Notes under the pieces: generated by a model
The model's database searches: none
What the model saw: the letters and a program-made list of their open reading frames with translations, nothing else
What the model was told of the DNA's origin: nothing
Assembly: GCF_000687165.1 (NCBI RefSeq)
Contig: NZ_KK366049.1
Span: 256,304-320,303 of the forward strand
Length of the DNA: 64,000 bases
Origin: Paracidovorax oryzae ATCC 19882
GTDB lineage: Bacteria > Pseudomonadota > Gammaproteobacteria > Burkholderiales > Burkholderiaceae_C
Reading direction: 5' to 3'
Program-made: the position numbers and the translations under genes
Shown: in pieces, positions 44,466 through 53,561 of the stretch
Position numbering within the stretch: position 1 is the first letter of the stretch
Layout: each line of letters begins with the position of its first letter

Positions 44466-47125
44466 TGGTCGCGCTGTCGGTCCGCCTGCAATGGGCCGTG
44501 TCCGCGGCGGTCGCGGCGCTCGTGCTCGGTATCGCGGGGGCCGCCGCGGGGCTGATCGTGAACGCGCGGCACGTGGCCGTGGCCGAGAGCGATACGCAGG
44601 TGGCGCGCTTCGCCGCGGGCGCCGAGGCGGCCCTGAACCGTGCGCTGCTGGGCCTGGACGTCCTGCTGGCCAGTACCGACGACATGATCGAGCTGTGGAG
44701 CGAGCGCATGCCCCGCACCGATCCGGAGTTCATCGGCAAGCTGCTGCGCAGCGCCTCACGGCAGAACATCCTCGTGCGTTCGGTCGTGCTGATCGACCCG
44801 CGGCGCAACGTGGTGGCCGCATCGGACGCCATGGGCTCGCGCATGCTCCAGGAGCTTCCGCCCGGCTTCTTCGACGAGGCGATGTCTCAGGGCATGCCCA
44901 CCCTGCTGCTGAGCGCTCCGACAGTCAGCTTCGCCAGTTCCGAGCGCATCCTGTATGCGGCGCGGCCCATCCGTTCCCCGAGCGGGGAGCGCCTGCTGGC
45001 GGTGCTGCAGGTGCCCGTGAGCATGCTCGCCGCGGTGCTGGCCCAGGGGGCGGACATCCCGGGGCTGGAGGTCACCCTGGAGCGCAGCCGGGGCGAGCTG
45101 ATCATCGGCACCTCCGGCCGTGGCGAGGCGCGCAGCCGGGCGCGCGTGCCCCCGCTGGGCGACGATGCCCCGGCCTTCAGCGCCTGGGACCAGCCGGCAC
45201 GCCTGACCGGGGTGCTCGCCCTGGTGGTCGCCCGGCCCATCCTCTACCCGGGCCTCTGGATCACGGCGAGCCTGCCCGAGGCATCGGCGCTGGCCAGCTG
45301 GCACTCCGAGCGCAACGCCATCGCCGCGGTCGCGGCGCTGCTGATCGCCACCGCGCTGGCGGCGGGCGGCTTCGCCATGGCCTACCTGCGCCGCATCAGC
45401 CGTGCGCGCAACGATCTCGCGCGCTCCAAGGCCACGCTCGAGCAGGCCCTGGGCTCCATGGTCAGCGGCTTCGTGCTGCTGGATCCCGGCCACCGCGTGC
45501 TGCAGTGGAACCAGCGGTATGAGGAAATCTTTCCGTGGCTGCGGGCCATGATGGAAGTGGGCCTGCCGTTCCGCTCCGTGCTGGAGGCCACGTCCCGCTA
45601 CTACCTGCCCGAAGCCGACGAGGCCATGCGCCGCGAGTGGGTCGAGCAGCGTCTGCTGCTGCAGCGCGAGACCCGGGGCACGCACGAGCAGATGCTGCCC
45701 AACGGCCATTTCATCCAGATCACCGAGCGCGCCACGCCCGAGGGCGGGCTCATGATCACCTACCACGACGTGACGGAAATGCGCCGGGCCAGCGCGGAGA
45801 TCGAGAACCTCGCCTTCTACGATCCGCTCACCGGGCTGCCCAACCGGCGGCTGCTGCTCGACAGGCTGCACCAGGCCCTGGCCACCGCGCAGCGGTCGCA
45901 CCAGTTCGGCGCGCTGCTTTTCCTGGACCTGGACCAGTTCAAGACCCTCAACGACACGCAGGGCCACGAGATGGGCGACCTGCTGCTGCAGCAGGTGGCG
46001 CTGCGATTACGGGTCTGCGCGCGCCCGGCGGACACGGTGGCCCGCCTGGGCGGCGACGAGTTCGTGGTGATGATGAGCGATCTCTCGCACGACCGGCAGG
46101 AAGCCGCATCGATCGCGCGGCGCATCGGCGAAAAGATCCTGCACGCCGTGGCCCAGCCCTACCACCTGCAGCAGCAGATGCACCAGAACACCTGCAGCGT
46201 CGGCGCCGCCATCTTCGGCGACCAGCGCCAGACCGCGGCCGACCTGCTCAAGCAGGCGGACATCGCCATGTACCAGGTCAAGGCGCGGCGCGGCAATGCG
46301 CTGTGCTTCTTCGATCCGCAGATGCAGGTCGTCATCAGCCAGCGCGCGCGGCTCGAATCCGACCTGCAGGCCGCCATCGCCGCGCAGGAGTTCGTGCTGT
46401 ATTACCAGCCGCAGTTCTCCCGCGCGGGGGATGTGATCGGGGCGGAGGGGCTGCTGCGCTGGAAGCATCCCGAGCGGGGCCTGATCGCCCCGGGCGAGTT
46501 CATCGCCGTGGCCGAGGAGAGCGAACTCATCGTGCCGATCGGCCAGTGGGTGCTGCGCACGGCCTGCGCGCAGCTCGCGGCCTGGAGCGGCGACCCCCGG
46601 CTAGCGGGCCTGCACATCGCGGTGAACGTCAGCGCACGGCAGTTCCGCCATCCGGATTTCGTCGCCAGCGTGTTCGAGGCCCTGCAGCATGCGGGCGTGA
46701 AACCCCACCTGCTGGAGCTGGAGCTGACGGAATCCCTGGTGCTCGACAACGTGGACGATTCCGTCGCCAAGATGCACCTGCTGCGCACCAAGGGCGTGCG
46801 CTTCTCGGTGGACGACTTCGGCACGGGCTACTCGTCGCTGGCCTACCTGACCCGCCTGCCGCTGCACCAGCTGAAGATCGACCAGTCTTTCGTGCGCAAC
46901 CTGGGCAAGCGGCCCACGGACGACGTGATCGTGCAGACCATCATCGGCATGGCCCGCAACCTCGACCTGGAGGTCATCGCCGAAGGCGTGGAAACCCAGG
47001 AGCAGCGCGATTTCCTGGACCTGCACGGCTGCGACCTCTACCAGGGCTACCTGTTCGCACGGCCCATGCCCGCCCAGGATTTCCTCATCCGCTACGGCTC
47101 GGTGGCCTCCGAACAGCCCGATTGA
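44465..47125 (+). CDS. Membrane sensor PAS-GGDEF-EAL protein (c-di-GMP turnover)
   Basis: 886 residues. TM1 (~6-32), a ~245-residue periplasmic sensor domain, TM2 (~281-308), a PAS-like domain (~325-440: GSMVSGFVLLDPGHRVLQWN), GGDEF (~450-610) and EAL (~630-880). The cyclase site is intact (ARLGGDEF) and preceded by the product-inhibition I-site RPAD five residues upstream. The phosphodiesterase site reads EGL instead of EAL, but other residues remain (NVSARQF, ELTES, DDFGTGYSSL, EGVET). It is coupled to the TRAP-type binding protein directly upstream. Confidence 0.93.
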   Translation: MVALSVRLQWAVSAAVAALVLGIAGAAAGLIVNARHVAVAESDTQVARFAAGAEAALNRALLGLDVLLASTDDMIELWSERMPRTDPEFIGKLLRSASRQNILVRSVVLIDPRRNVVAASDAMGSRMLQELPPGFFDEAMSQGMPTLLLSAPTVSFASSERILYAARPIRSPSGERLLAVLQVPVSMLAAVLAQGADIPGLEVTLERSRGELIIGTSGRGEARSRARVPPLGDDAPAFSAWDQPARLTGVLALVVARPILYPGLWITASLPEASALASWHSERNAIAAVAALLIATALAAGGFAMAYLRRISRARNDLARSKATLEQALGSMVSGFVLLDPGHRVLQWNQRYEEIFPWLRAMMEVGLPFRSVLEATSRYYLPEADEAMRREWVEQRLLLQRETRGTHEQMLPNGHFIQITERATPEGGLMITYHDVTEMRRASAEIENLAFYDPLTGLPNRRLLLDRLHQALATAQRSHQFGALLFLDLDQFKTLNDTQGHEMGDLLLQQVALRLRVCARPADTVARLGGDEFVVMMSDLSHDRQEAASIARRIGEKILHAVAQPYHLQQQMHQNTCSVGAAIFGDQRQTAADLLKQADIAMYQVKARRGNALCFFDPQMQVVISQRARLESDLQAAIAAQEFVLYYQPQFSRAGDVIGAEGLLRWKHPERGLIAPGEFIAVAEESELIVPIGQWVLRTACAQLAAWSGDPRLAGLHIAVNVSARQFRHPDFVASVFEALQHAGVKPHLLELELTESLVLDNVDDSVAKMHLLRTKGVRFSVDDFGTGYSSLAYLTRLPLHQLKIDQSFVRNLGKRPTDDVIVQTIIGMARNLDLEVIAEGVETQEQRDFLDLHGCDLYQGYLFARPMPAQDFLIRYGSVASEQPD

Positions 47126-47250
47126 GCAGGGCGGAGGCAGGCTGGTCATATAACTTTTCGATACAAAATTACAATTTCAAAAAGCTATCCAATCCATAAA
47201 CGCTCAACCTATCATCGCGACCGTCTCTAACCCTTGGACGCGGTCCGGCC

Positions 47251-49593
47251 GTGTCCCTCGTAACCAAGATGACACGCCGCGTCACCATCCAGACGCCCCT
47301 GGGAGAACAGCTGCATTTCCGGCAGCTGCGGGGCAGCGAGGAGCTGAGCCAGCTTTTCTCCTTCGACATCGACCTGCTCTCGGAAGGGCGTGACATCGAT
47401 CCCAAGGCGCTGCTGGGCAAGACGGCGACGGTGGAGATCGAAACCGAAGGCGGCGGCAAGCGCTACCTGGACGGCCTGGTCACGCGCTTCGGCATGCAGG
47501 GCCAGGACCACCGCCTCTACTCCTACCACCTGCGCCTGCAGCCGTGGCTCTGGGTGGCCACGCGGCGGCAGGATTTCCGCATCTTCCAGTTCAAGACCGT
47601 CCCGCAGATCGTGCAGGAGGTGCTGGGCCGCTACGGCTACCCGATGCAGCTCAAGCTCACGCGTGCCTACCGCGCCTGGGACTACTGCGTGCAGTACGGC
47701 GAAAGCGACTTCGACTTCGTCTCGCGCCTCTTGGAGCATGAGGGCGCGTACTACTACTTCCAGCACGCGAGCGGCCAGCACACCCTGGTGATCGCCGACG
47801 ACATCGTGGCCGGGCACGAGCCCCTGCCGGGCGCGGCCGTGATCCCGTTCTACCCGCCCGAGAAGTCGGCCGTGGCCGACCGCGAGAACATCCACGCCTG
47901 GACGCTGGGTGAGGAGATCAAGCCGGGCCGGTACTACAACGACGACTACGACTTCAAGAAGCCCCGGTCGGATCTCTCCAACATGCGCCAGCAGCCCCCA
48001 GGGCATGCGCACGATGCGTACGAGATCTACGAATGGCCGGGCGGCTACGTGCAGCACGGCGACGGAGAGCAGTACGCCCGGGTGCGCCTGCAGGAAGGCC
48101 TGACGGGCCACAGCACCGTCCGGGGCGAATCCCGCCACCGGAGCCTGGCGACAGGCTACACCTTCACGCTGGAGAACTACCCGCGGGGCGACCAGAACCG
48201 GCAATACCTCATCACCGGCGTCACCTACCACCTGCACGAGAACCCGCGCAGTTCCTCGTTCAACAGTGCCAAGCCTGGGGAATCGCTCAAGCACAACGAG
48301 GAGCAGGGGTCGTTCCAGAAATTCAGCCTCACGGCCCAGCCCACGAGCCTGCCGTACACACCGGCGAGAAAAACTCCCAAACCCAGAACCACCGGCCCGC
48401 AGACGGCCGTGGTCGTAGGGCCCGCAGGCGAAGAAATCTGGACCGACGAATACGGCCGCATCAAGGTGCAGTTCCACTGGGACCGGCTGGGGGCGATGGA
48501 CGAGAACTCCAGTTGCTGGATGCGGGTGGCGACGAGCTGGGCGGGCTCGGGCTTCGGGGCCATCTCCATCCCACGCATCGGCCACGAAGTGATCGTGGAC
48601 TTCCTGAACGGAGACCCCGACTACCCCATCGTCACGGGCAGCGTCTACAACGCCGCCAACATGCCGCCGTGGGCCTTGCCGGGCAATGCGACGCAGTCGG
48701 GCATCAAGACCAAGTCCAGCAAGGGCGGGGCCTTCGGCGACGGCATGAAGAACGGCGCGGGCGATGCGAACGCGATCCGCTTCGAGGACAAGAAGGGCGC
48801 GGAGCAGGTGTGGCTGCATGCGCAGAAGGACCAGCTCATCGAAGTGGAGAACGATGAGGACCACTGGGTGGGCCAGGACCGGCGCAAGACCATCGACCGG
48901 GACGAGACGAACACCATCCACCGGGACCGCACGGAGACGGTGGACCGCGACGAGAAGATCACGGTGCACAACAACCGCACGGAGCGGGTGGACCACGACG
49001 AGACGATCTCGATCGGCGACAACCGAAAGGAAGACGTCGGCATCGACGAGACGGTGTCCATCGGCAATAACCGCAGCAAGACCATCGGCCGCAACGAGAA
49101 GGACAAGATCGGCAACAACTGGTCGATCAAGGTCGGCAGCTTCAAGACCGAAACCATCGGCCTGGCCTACCTGCAGAACGTGGGCCTGGCGAAGATGGTG
49201 AACATCGGCGCGGCCTACAACGTGAACGTCGGTGCGGCCATGGTGGTGAATGTGGGGTTGAACCAGTCCACCAACGTGCTCATGAACCGGTCCGTCACCG
49301 TGGGGCAGAGCCAGACCACGAAGGTCGGTGCGGACCGCACGGACGAAACCTCCGACAACTACACGGAGAACGTGGGCAAGAACTCGGCCACCACCGTGGG
49401 CGAGGTGCGCACCCTGAGCGTGGGCAAGGAGATGTCGGTCAAGGTGGGCGACGCGATCGAGATCCAGTGCGGCAAGGCCGTGCTGCGCATGACCAGCGAC
49501 GGCACGGTGCAGATCAACGGGCAGACGATTTCCATCGCGGGCAGCTCCAAGGTGACGGTCTCGTCGCCGGACAGCCACGTCAATCCCGCTTGA
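47251..49593 (+). CDS. vgrG: Type VI secretion spike protein VgrG
   Basis: 780 residues. N-terminal gp27-like part (RRVTIQTPLGEQLHFRQLRG ... ELSQLFSFDIDLLSEGRDID; YGESDFDFVSRLLEHEGAYY). The gp5 OB-fold follows (AVVVGPAGEEIWTDEYGRIK, VQFHWDR; SSCWMRVATSWAGSGFG; GHEVIVDFLNGDPDYPIVTG). From ~residue 545 there is a long beta-helical needle of hexad/heptad repeats (DRDETNTIHRDRTETVDRDE and similar), ending MTSDGTVQINGQTISI. The start is GTG 47251; ATG 47269 is an alternative. An AT-rich promoter zone precedes it. No T6SS core genes lie in the window, so this is an orphan spike cluster. Confidence 0.95.
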   Translation: MSLVTKMTRRVTIQTPLGEQLHFRQLRGSEELSQLFSFDIDLLSEGRDIDPKALLGKTATVEIETEGGGKRYLDGLVTRFGMQGQDHRLYSYHLRLQPWLWVATRRQDFRIFQFKTVPQIVQEVLGRYGYPMQLKLTRAYRAWDYCVQYGESDFDFVSRLLEHEGAYYYFQHASGQHTLVIADDIVAGHEPLPGAAVIPFYPPEKSAVADRENIHAWTLGEEIKPGRYYNDDYDFKKPRSDLSNMRQQPPGHAHDAYEIYEWPGGYVQHGDGEQYARVRLQEGLTGHSTVRGESRHRSLATGYTFTLENYPRGDQNRQYLITGVTYHLHENPRSSSFNSAKPGESLKHNEEQGSFQKFSLTAQPTSLPYTPARKTPKPRTTGPQTAVVVGPAGEEIWTDEYGRIKVQFHWDRLGAMDENSSCWMRVATSWAGSGFGAISIPRIGHEVIVDFLNGDPDYPIVTGSVYNAANMPPWALPGNATQSGIKTKSSKGGAFGDGMKNGAGDANAIRFEDKKGAEQVWLHAQKDQLIEVENDEDHWVGQDRRKTIDRDETNTIHRDRTETVDRDEKITVHNNRTERVDHDETISIGDNRKEDVGIDETVSIGNNRSKTIGRNEKDKIGNNWSIKVGSFKTETIGLAYLQNVGLAKMVNIGAAYNVNVGAAMVVNVGLNQSTNVLMNRSVTVGQSQTTKVGADRTDETSDNYTENVGKNSATTVGEVRTLSVGKEMSVKVGDAIEIQCGKAVLRMTSDGTVQINGQTISIAGSSKVTVSSPDSHVNPA

Positions 49594-49618
49594 GGGCGGA
49601 AAGAAGAGGAGGGCTTCC

Positions 49619-50071
49619 ATGGCCTACGCACATGCTGCACCCATTCCGGCGGATGCCGCCACCGCGGACCGCCCCGATGCGGGCGCCGCTCCGGTGATGC
49701 GCACCGGCCGCGTGACACAGGCCCTGGCCCCGGACCGCTATGCCGTGGAGTGCCCCGGTGCAGGAGTGGACATGGCCGCCAGCGCCTCCGTGGGCGTGCT
49801 CCTGCCGGAGCTGGTGCCCGGCGACGAGGTGCTGCTGGCGGTGCGTTCCGGCGGCGAGGCCGTCATCACCGCGGTGCTGGCCCCCTCGCCCGCGGTACCG
49901 TGGAACCAGCGGGCCATCCGCCTGCAGTCGCAGGACGCCGTGGTGCTGTCGTGCGGCGAGGCGTCCCTGCGCCTGACGGGGCAGGGCCTCGCACGGCTCG
50001 TGGCCCTGAAGATCGAGCACGACGCGCGCGACCTCGTGGACATCGATGCGGCCGAGGTCCGCATCAACTGA
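49619..50071 (+). CDS. DUF6484-like T6SS-associated protein
   Basis: 150 residues, 25 bp after vgrG. Ala/Pro-rich N-terminus, then a beta-rich domain with the pattern VMRTGRVTQALAPDRYAVEC, VGVLLPELVPGDEVLLAVRS and EAVITAVLAP, which resembles the OB-like DUF6484 proteins found beside VgrG and Rhs genes. It may cap or adapt the spike. GGAGGGCTTCC before the ATG is a good ribosome site. The family assignment is from pattern only. Confidence 0.65.
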   Translation: MAYAHAAPIPADAATADRPDAGAAPVMRTGRVTQALAPDRYAVECPGAGVDMAASASVGVLLPELVPGDEVLLAVRSGGEAVITAVLAPSPAVPWNQRAIRLQSQDAVVLSCGEASLRLTGQGLARLVALKIEHDARDLVDIDAAEVRIN

Positions 50072-50078
50072 GCGCCCG

Positions 50079-51071
50079 TCAGAGATGCACCTGAAGGCTT
50101 TCCAGGAACCGGGCGGCTTCCCTGTCGAACGTGTGCCGCCAGACCATCACCATGTGGCCGTGCTCGGGCTCCAGCACGAGGGTGTCGAACGCGGGGCGGA
50201 CGGTGCCGCGCTCGCCCCGCACCGCCCAGGACACGGCCGGCTGCAGGTCCGGCACGGCGGTTTCCCCCTCGCCCCGGGCGCACAGGTGCTGCCAGCGGAT
50301 GCGCGTGCCCGGCCGGACCTGGCCCGGCGCGAACTGCATGCGCGGGTGGGCGCAGTTCCAGGCCGCCGGGTCGAAGGTGGCCGGCATGCGCGCCACGAGG
50401 CCCGGCGCCTGCTGCAGTTCCTGCGGGGCATAGCTGCCCCACAGGGCGCGGCGGGGCAGCCACGTGCGTCCGATGCAGCCGAAGCCCGCGGGCGGGTCAT
50501 TGCCGGAGGGCAGGCGCACGGGTGCATCGGCCCACTCGATCTGGTGCAGCGGCGCGCCGTCGCGCGGCACCCCGGCGCTGAAACCGGTGCCCGGCGGATT
50601 GCCGGCATGGAAGGCCATAGGGTCTTCCGCGTCCTGCCCGCCGAAGGCGAGGCCGTACACCAGCGGCACGCGCAGCGCCGGCTCGCAGGCCTCCGCCACG
50701 GGGAACAGCCCCATGCGCCGGCGCCACACCCGCCGGCCGTGGACGCGCACCGTGCGGGTTTCCGCGCCGATGGACAAGCCCGCGTCGAACCGTTCCGCCG
50801 GCCGGCCCCCGGGCGCATGGGCGAAGCCGTTGAACACCACGTCCACCCGGGGCTTGAACGGGGCCAGGTCGGCCTCGTGCCGCACGGTGCCCTGCAGCCC
50901 GTCCTCTTCGAAAAACGCGTCGCCGCGGTAGATCGGCAGCGCGCTGCCCTGGGCGACGGGCCTGCCCGCGAAATCCAGCGTGGCCTTGATGACCAGCGTC
51001 CGGCACGCACTGCCGTCCGGCCGGTGGCCCGGCAGCAGCTCCGCGGCGAGGGGCGTCAGGTTGTCCAGCAT
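50079..51071 (-). CDS. DUF2169-domain T6SS adaptor protein
   Basis: 330 residues on the opposite strand to its neighbours. DUF2169 pattern: RTLVIKATLDFAGRPVAQGS, FFEEDGLQGTVRHEADLAPF, KPRVDVVFNGFAHAPGGRPA, RVHGRRVWRR, PLVYGLAFGGQD and FGCIGRTWLPRR. In other bacteria DUF2169 proteins are adaptors that load PAAR-like (DUF4150) effectors onto VgrG. The Rhs effector at 53562 begins with such a domain, so pairing is likely. Its start lies 71 bp from the divergent 51143 gene. Confidence 0.85.
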   Translation of the reverse strand: MLDNLTPLAAELLPGHRPDGSACRTLVIKATLDFAGRPVAQGSALPIYRGDAFFEEDGLQGTVRHEADLAPFKPRVDVVFNGFAHAPGGRPAERFDAGLSIGAETRTVRVHGRRVWRRRMGLFPVAEACEPALRVPLVYGLAFGGQDAEDPMAFHAGNPPGTGFSAGVPRDGAPLHQIEWADAPVRLPSGNDPPAGFGCIGRTWLPRRALWGSYAPQELQQAPGLVARMPATFDPAAWNCAHPRMQFAPGQVRPGTRIRWQHLCARGEGETAVPDLQPAVSWAVRGERGTVRPAFDTLVLEPEHGHMVMVWRHTFDREAARFLESLQVHL

Positions 51072-51142
51072 CGGGTGGGGTCCTCCTGCCCGGCATTGTC
51101 TTTGATCCCACGCGCGCCGCGGCCTGCGGCGCCCCCTTGCGC

Positions 51143-52435
51143 ATGAACGTCATCGAACTGCCCGTGCCCCGGGCCACCGACCTGCCGGTGTGGACCGATC
51201 CGCCCGCGCGCATGGCGCGGTCGCTGGTCACCCAGTACTGGCGCCGCAGCCACCTGCTGCCGCGTTCCGCCGCCCGGCCGCCGGCCATCGCCGTGTTCGA
51301 CGACGCCATCGTGCAGGCGCTGGCCGGGCTGAAGCAGCACCTGGCGCACGCCCCCGAGGTGCTGCCCGCCTGCCGGGAGGCCATCGCCGCCGCGGGCGAC
51401 GAAACCCTGCACGAGCCGTCGCGCATCTTCGCGCTCGCCTGCCTGGAGGTGCTGCAACTGCAGCTCGGCCGCGCGGGCGCCGAACTGGCGCACCTGGGCG
51501 GCGAATATTTGCAGGCCCAGCCGGGCGCGGTCTGCAATGCCCTGCGCTTCGCCTTCGATGGCGCGGTGGGCGCCTACCTCGCTCCCCGGGTGGCGCTGCT
51601 GGCCGGGCAGCAGGGGGCGGAGCGCACCCCGCTCGGCCGCCTGCTGCTGCGGCTGGCGATTGCCCGGCCCGCGGTGTCGGATGCCTTCGCGGAAGCGGTC
51701 GCGTCCTGGGCCGCGTCCCTGCCCGGCGGCATGGCCGTGCTCTGCGCGTGGCGCTGCACCGGCCGTGGCGACGAGGCCCGGGCCCTGGCCGCCGTGGAGC
51801 AGGGCGACGACGCCGAGGCCGCGCTGGCGGCACTGGCGCTCATGGGCAGCGCGCACGAGACTCCGGCCGCGCGCGCCGTGCTGGCGCGCAACCCCCGGTC
51901 GCCCGCGGCGCTGGCGCTGCTGGCTGCGCGCGAGGGCTACGAACTCGCTGTCGCCCTGCGGGAGGGGCGCCATCCGGAGATGCCTTGGGCCTTCCAGTGC
52001 CAGGCCGCGTCCCTGGTCGGCGACGTGCCGCTGCTGCGCCACCTCGCCGCCCATGCGCCGTGGGACGAGGAGGAGGCCTGCCGCACCCTGGCCGATGCCG
52101 TGGCGCTGCTCACGGGCACGCCGGCCGACGGGCTCTTCGACCTCGCCCTGCCCGCGCCGGAGCGGGCTTCCGCCGCCGATGCGGCGCTGGCCGCGCTGCC
52201 CCTGGACGGGCCGGCGCTGCGCCTGGGCCGCGCCCGCAGCCAGGTCGTGCTGGAGGATTCCACCGCCCTGGTCGGCGCGCCCCTGCGCCACCTGCTCCAT
52301 CTCGAACACGCATCGCGCCTGGCCGGCGCGCTCTGGATCGAAGCCGACGACCTGATGCCCGTGCAGGGACTGGCCGCGGCCACGGCCTCGGTCCTGGAAA
52401 GGGCGGCCTTCGGCGCCGCGCAGCCCCAGCCATGA
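51143..52435 (+). CDS. Helical-repeat protein of the VgrG-Rhs cluster (TIGR02270-like)
   Basis: 430 residues from ATG 51143. Ala/Leu/Arg-rich with many short helical pairs (AGLKQHLAHAPEVLPACREA; LQLQLGRAGAELAHLGGEYL; LAALALMGSAHETPAARAVL), suggestive of HEAT-like repeats and similar in look to TIGR02270-family proteins found in T6SS clusters. No signal peptide. The stop overlaps the next start (ATGA), so it is coupled to the thiolase-fold gene. Function unknown; a scaffold or chaperone for the effector is inferred. Confidence 0.6.
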   Translation: MNVIELPVPRATDLPVWTDPPARMARSLVTQYWRRSHLLPRSAARPPAIAVFDDAIVQALAGLKQHLAHAPEVLPACREAIAAAGDETLHEPSRIFALACLEVLQLQLGRAGAELAHLGGEYLQAQPGAVCNALRFAFDGAVGAYLAPRVALLAGQQGAERTPLGRLLLRLAIARPAVSDAFAEAVASWAASLPGGMAVLCAWRCTGRGDEARALAAVEQGDDAEAALAALALMGSAHETPAARAVLARNPRSPAALALLAAREGYELAVALREGRHPEMPWAFQCQAASLVGDVPLLRHLAAHAPWDEEEACRTLADAVALLTGTPADGLFDLALPAPERASAADAALAALPLDGPALRLGRARSQVVLEDSTALVGAPLRHLLHLEHASRLAGALWIEADDLMPVQGLAAATASVLERAAFGAAQPQP

Positions 52436-53553
52436 CGCCTCTTTCCATCGCCGCCACCGGCGCCTGCACCCCCGTCGGCACCCGCGCCTGGCAGACCGCC
52501 TCCAGCCTTGCCGCGGGCCTGTCCGCCTTCACCCGGCAGGCCATCGCCGGCCAGGCCGACCATCGCGCCACGGTTTCGCGCGTTCCCGGCATCGACCCGG
52601 CCTGCACCGGCACGGAGCGCCTCGTGCGCCTGGCTGCCCCGGCGCTGCACGAGGCCCTGCGCTCCGGGCCGGCGCCCGCCACGGGCTGGCCCCTGCAGCG
52701 GCCGATCCCGCTGTTCGTGGCCCTGCCCGAGCCCTGGGCGGAGCGGCCCGGCGGCATCGACGCCGACCGCTTCGCGCTGGAACTGCCGCGCGCGCTGGAC
52801 CTGGCCCCCGAATTCCTGCCCCTGACCCTGTATGCGGGCGGCGCGGTGGGCGGCGCCGATGCGCTGTCCGGTGCCTACCGCTTCATGCAGGCGCACCCCG
52901 ACGTGCCCGAAGTGCTCGTGGGCGGCGTGGACAGCCTCGCCGACGCGGCCGTGGTGGAGCTGCTCTACCAGCGCCGCTGGGTGCAGGTGGCCGGCCATTG
53001 CGAAGGCTTCGTCGCCTCCGAGGCCGCCGCCTTCGTGCGCCTTTGCCGCATGCCCGCGGCCGGCGAATTCGCCACCGTCTATCCGCCGGCCTTCGGCGAG
53101 GAAGCCGCCCCGCGCGTGGGCGAGGCATCGCTGCTGGACGGCCGCGCCCTGATCCAGGCCGCCCGCGCCGCGCTGCAGACCGCGCACATGCCCGCCGATG
53201 CGCTGCATTCCTACTGGTCGGACATGGACGGCTCCCCCTGGCGCGGGGCCGAACGGGCCAGCCTGTCGGCCGCCTTCGCCGCGGACGGCGGGCTCGCCCC
53301 GGCGCGCGATCCAGCCGCCTTCCTGGGCGAGGTCGGCGCCGCGTGGGTACCTCTCATGCTCTCGCTTTTCCATGAAATGCGCCAGGTGCTGTCCCACCCC
53401 GTCATGCCCGCGCGCCTCGCGGGCCACGCGGGCCTGCAGACCGTCACCGGCCTGTCCACGCGCACCGCCGCCTGGGTCGCCACCTGGGACCATGCGCAGC
53501 CCGCGCGCCCGGCGGCGGGCGCCGGCCGCGGTGCCCTTCCGATTCCTTCCTGA
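52432..53553 (+). CDS. Thiolase-fold (beta-ketoacyl synthase-like) pseudoenzyme of the T6SS cluster
   Basis: 373 residues. It starts like a ketoacyl synthase (IAATGACTPVGTRAWQTASS with QADHRATVSRVPG) and has the nucleophile-elbow region LTLYAGGAVGGADALSGAYR. There the catalytic Cys of KAS enzymes (TACASG) is replaced by Gly or Ala, followed by EVLVGGVDSLADAAVVELLY as in KAS. The His motif region (HSYWSDMDGSPWRGAERASL) lacks the THGTGT pattern. It is therefore probably not catalytic. It lies 9 bp upstream of the Rhs effector, so an effector-handling role is inferred. Confidence 0.75.
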   Translation: MTPLSIAATGACTPVGTRAWQTASSLAAGLSAFTRQAIAGQADHRATVSRVPGIDPACTGTERLVRLAAPALHEALRSGPAPATGWPLQRPIPLFVALPEPWAERPGGIDADRFALELPRALDLAPEFLPLTLYAGGAVGGADALSGAYRFMQAHPDVPEVLVGGVDSLADAAVVELLYQRRWVQVAGHCEGFVASEAAAFVRLCRMPAAGEFATVYPPAFGEEAAPRVGEASLLDGRALIQAARAALQTAHMPADALHSYWSDMDGSPWRGAERASLSAAFAADGGLAPARDPAAFLGEVGAAWVPLMLSLFHEMRQVLSHPVMPARLAGHAGLQTVTGLSTRTAAWVATWDHAQPARPAAGAGRGALPIPS

Positions 53554-53561
53554 GCAGAGCC

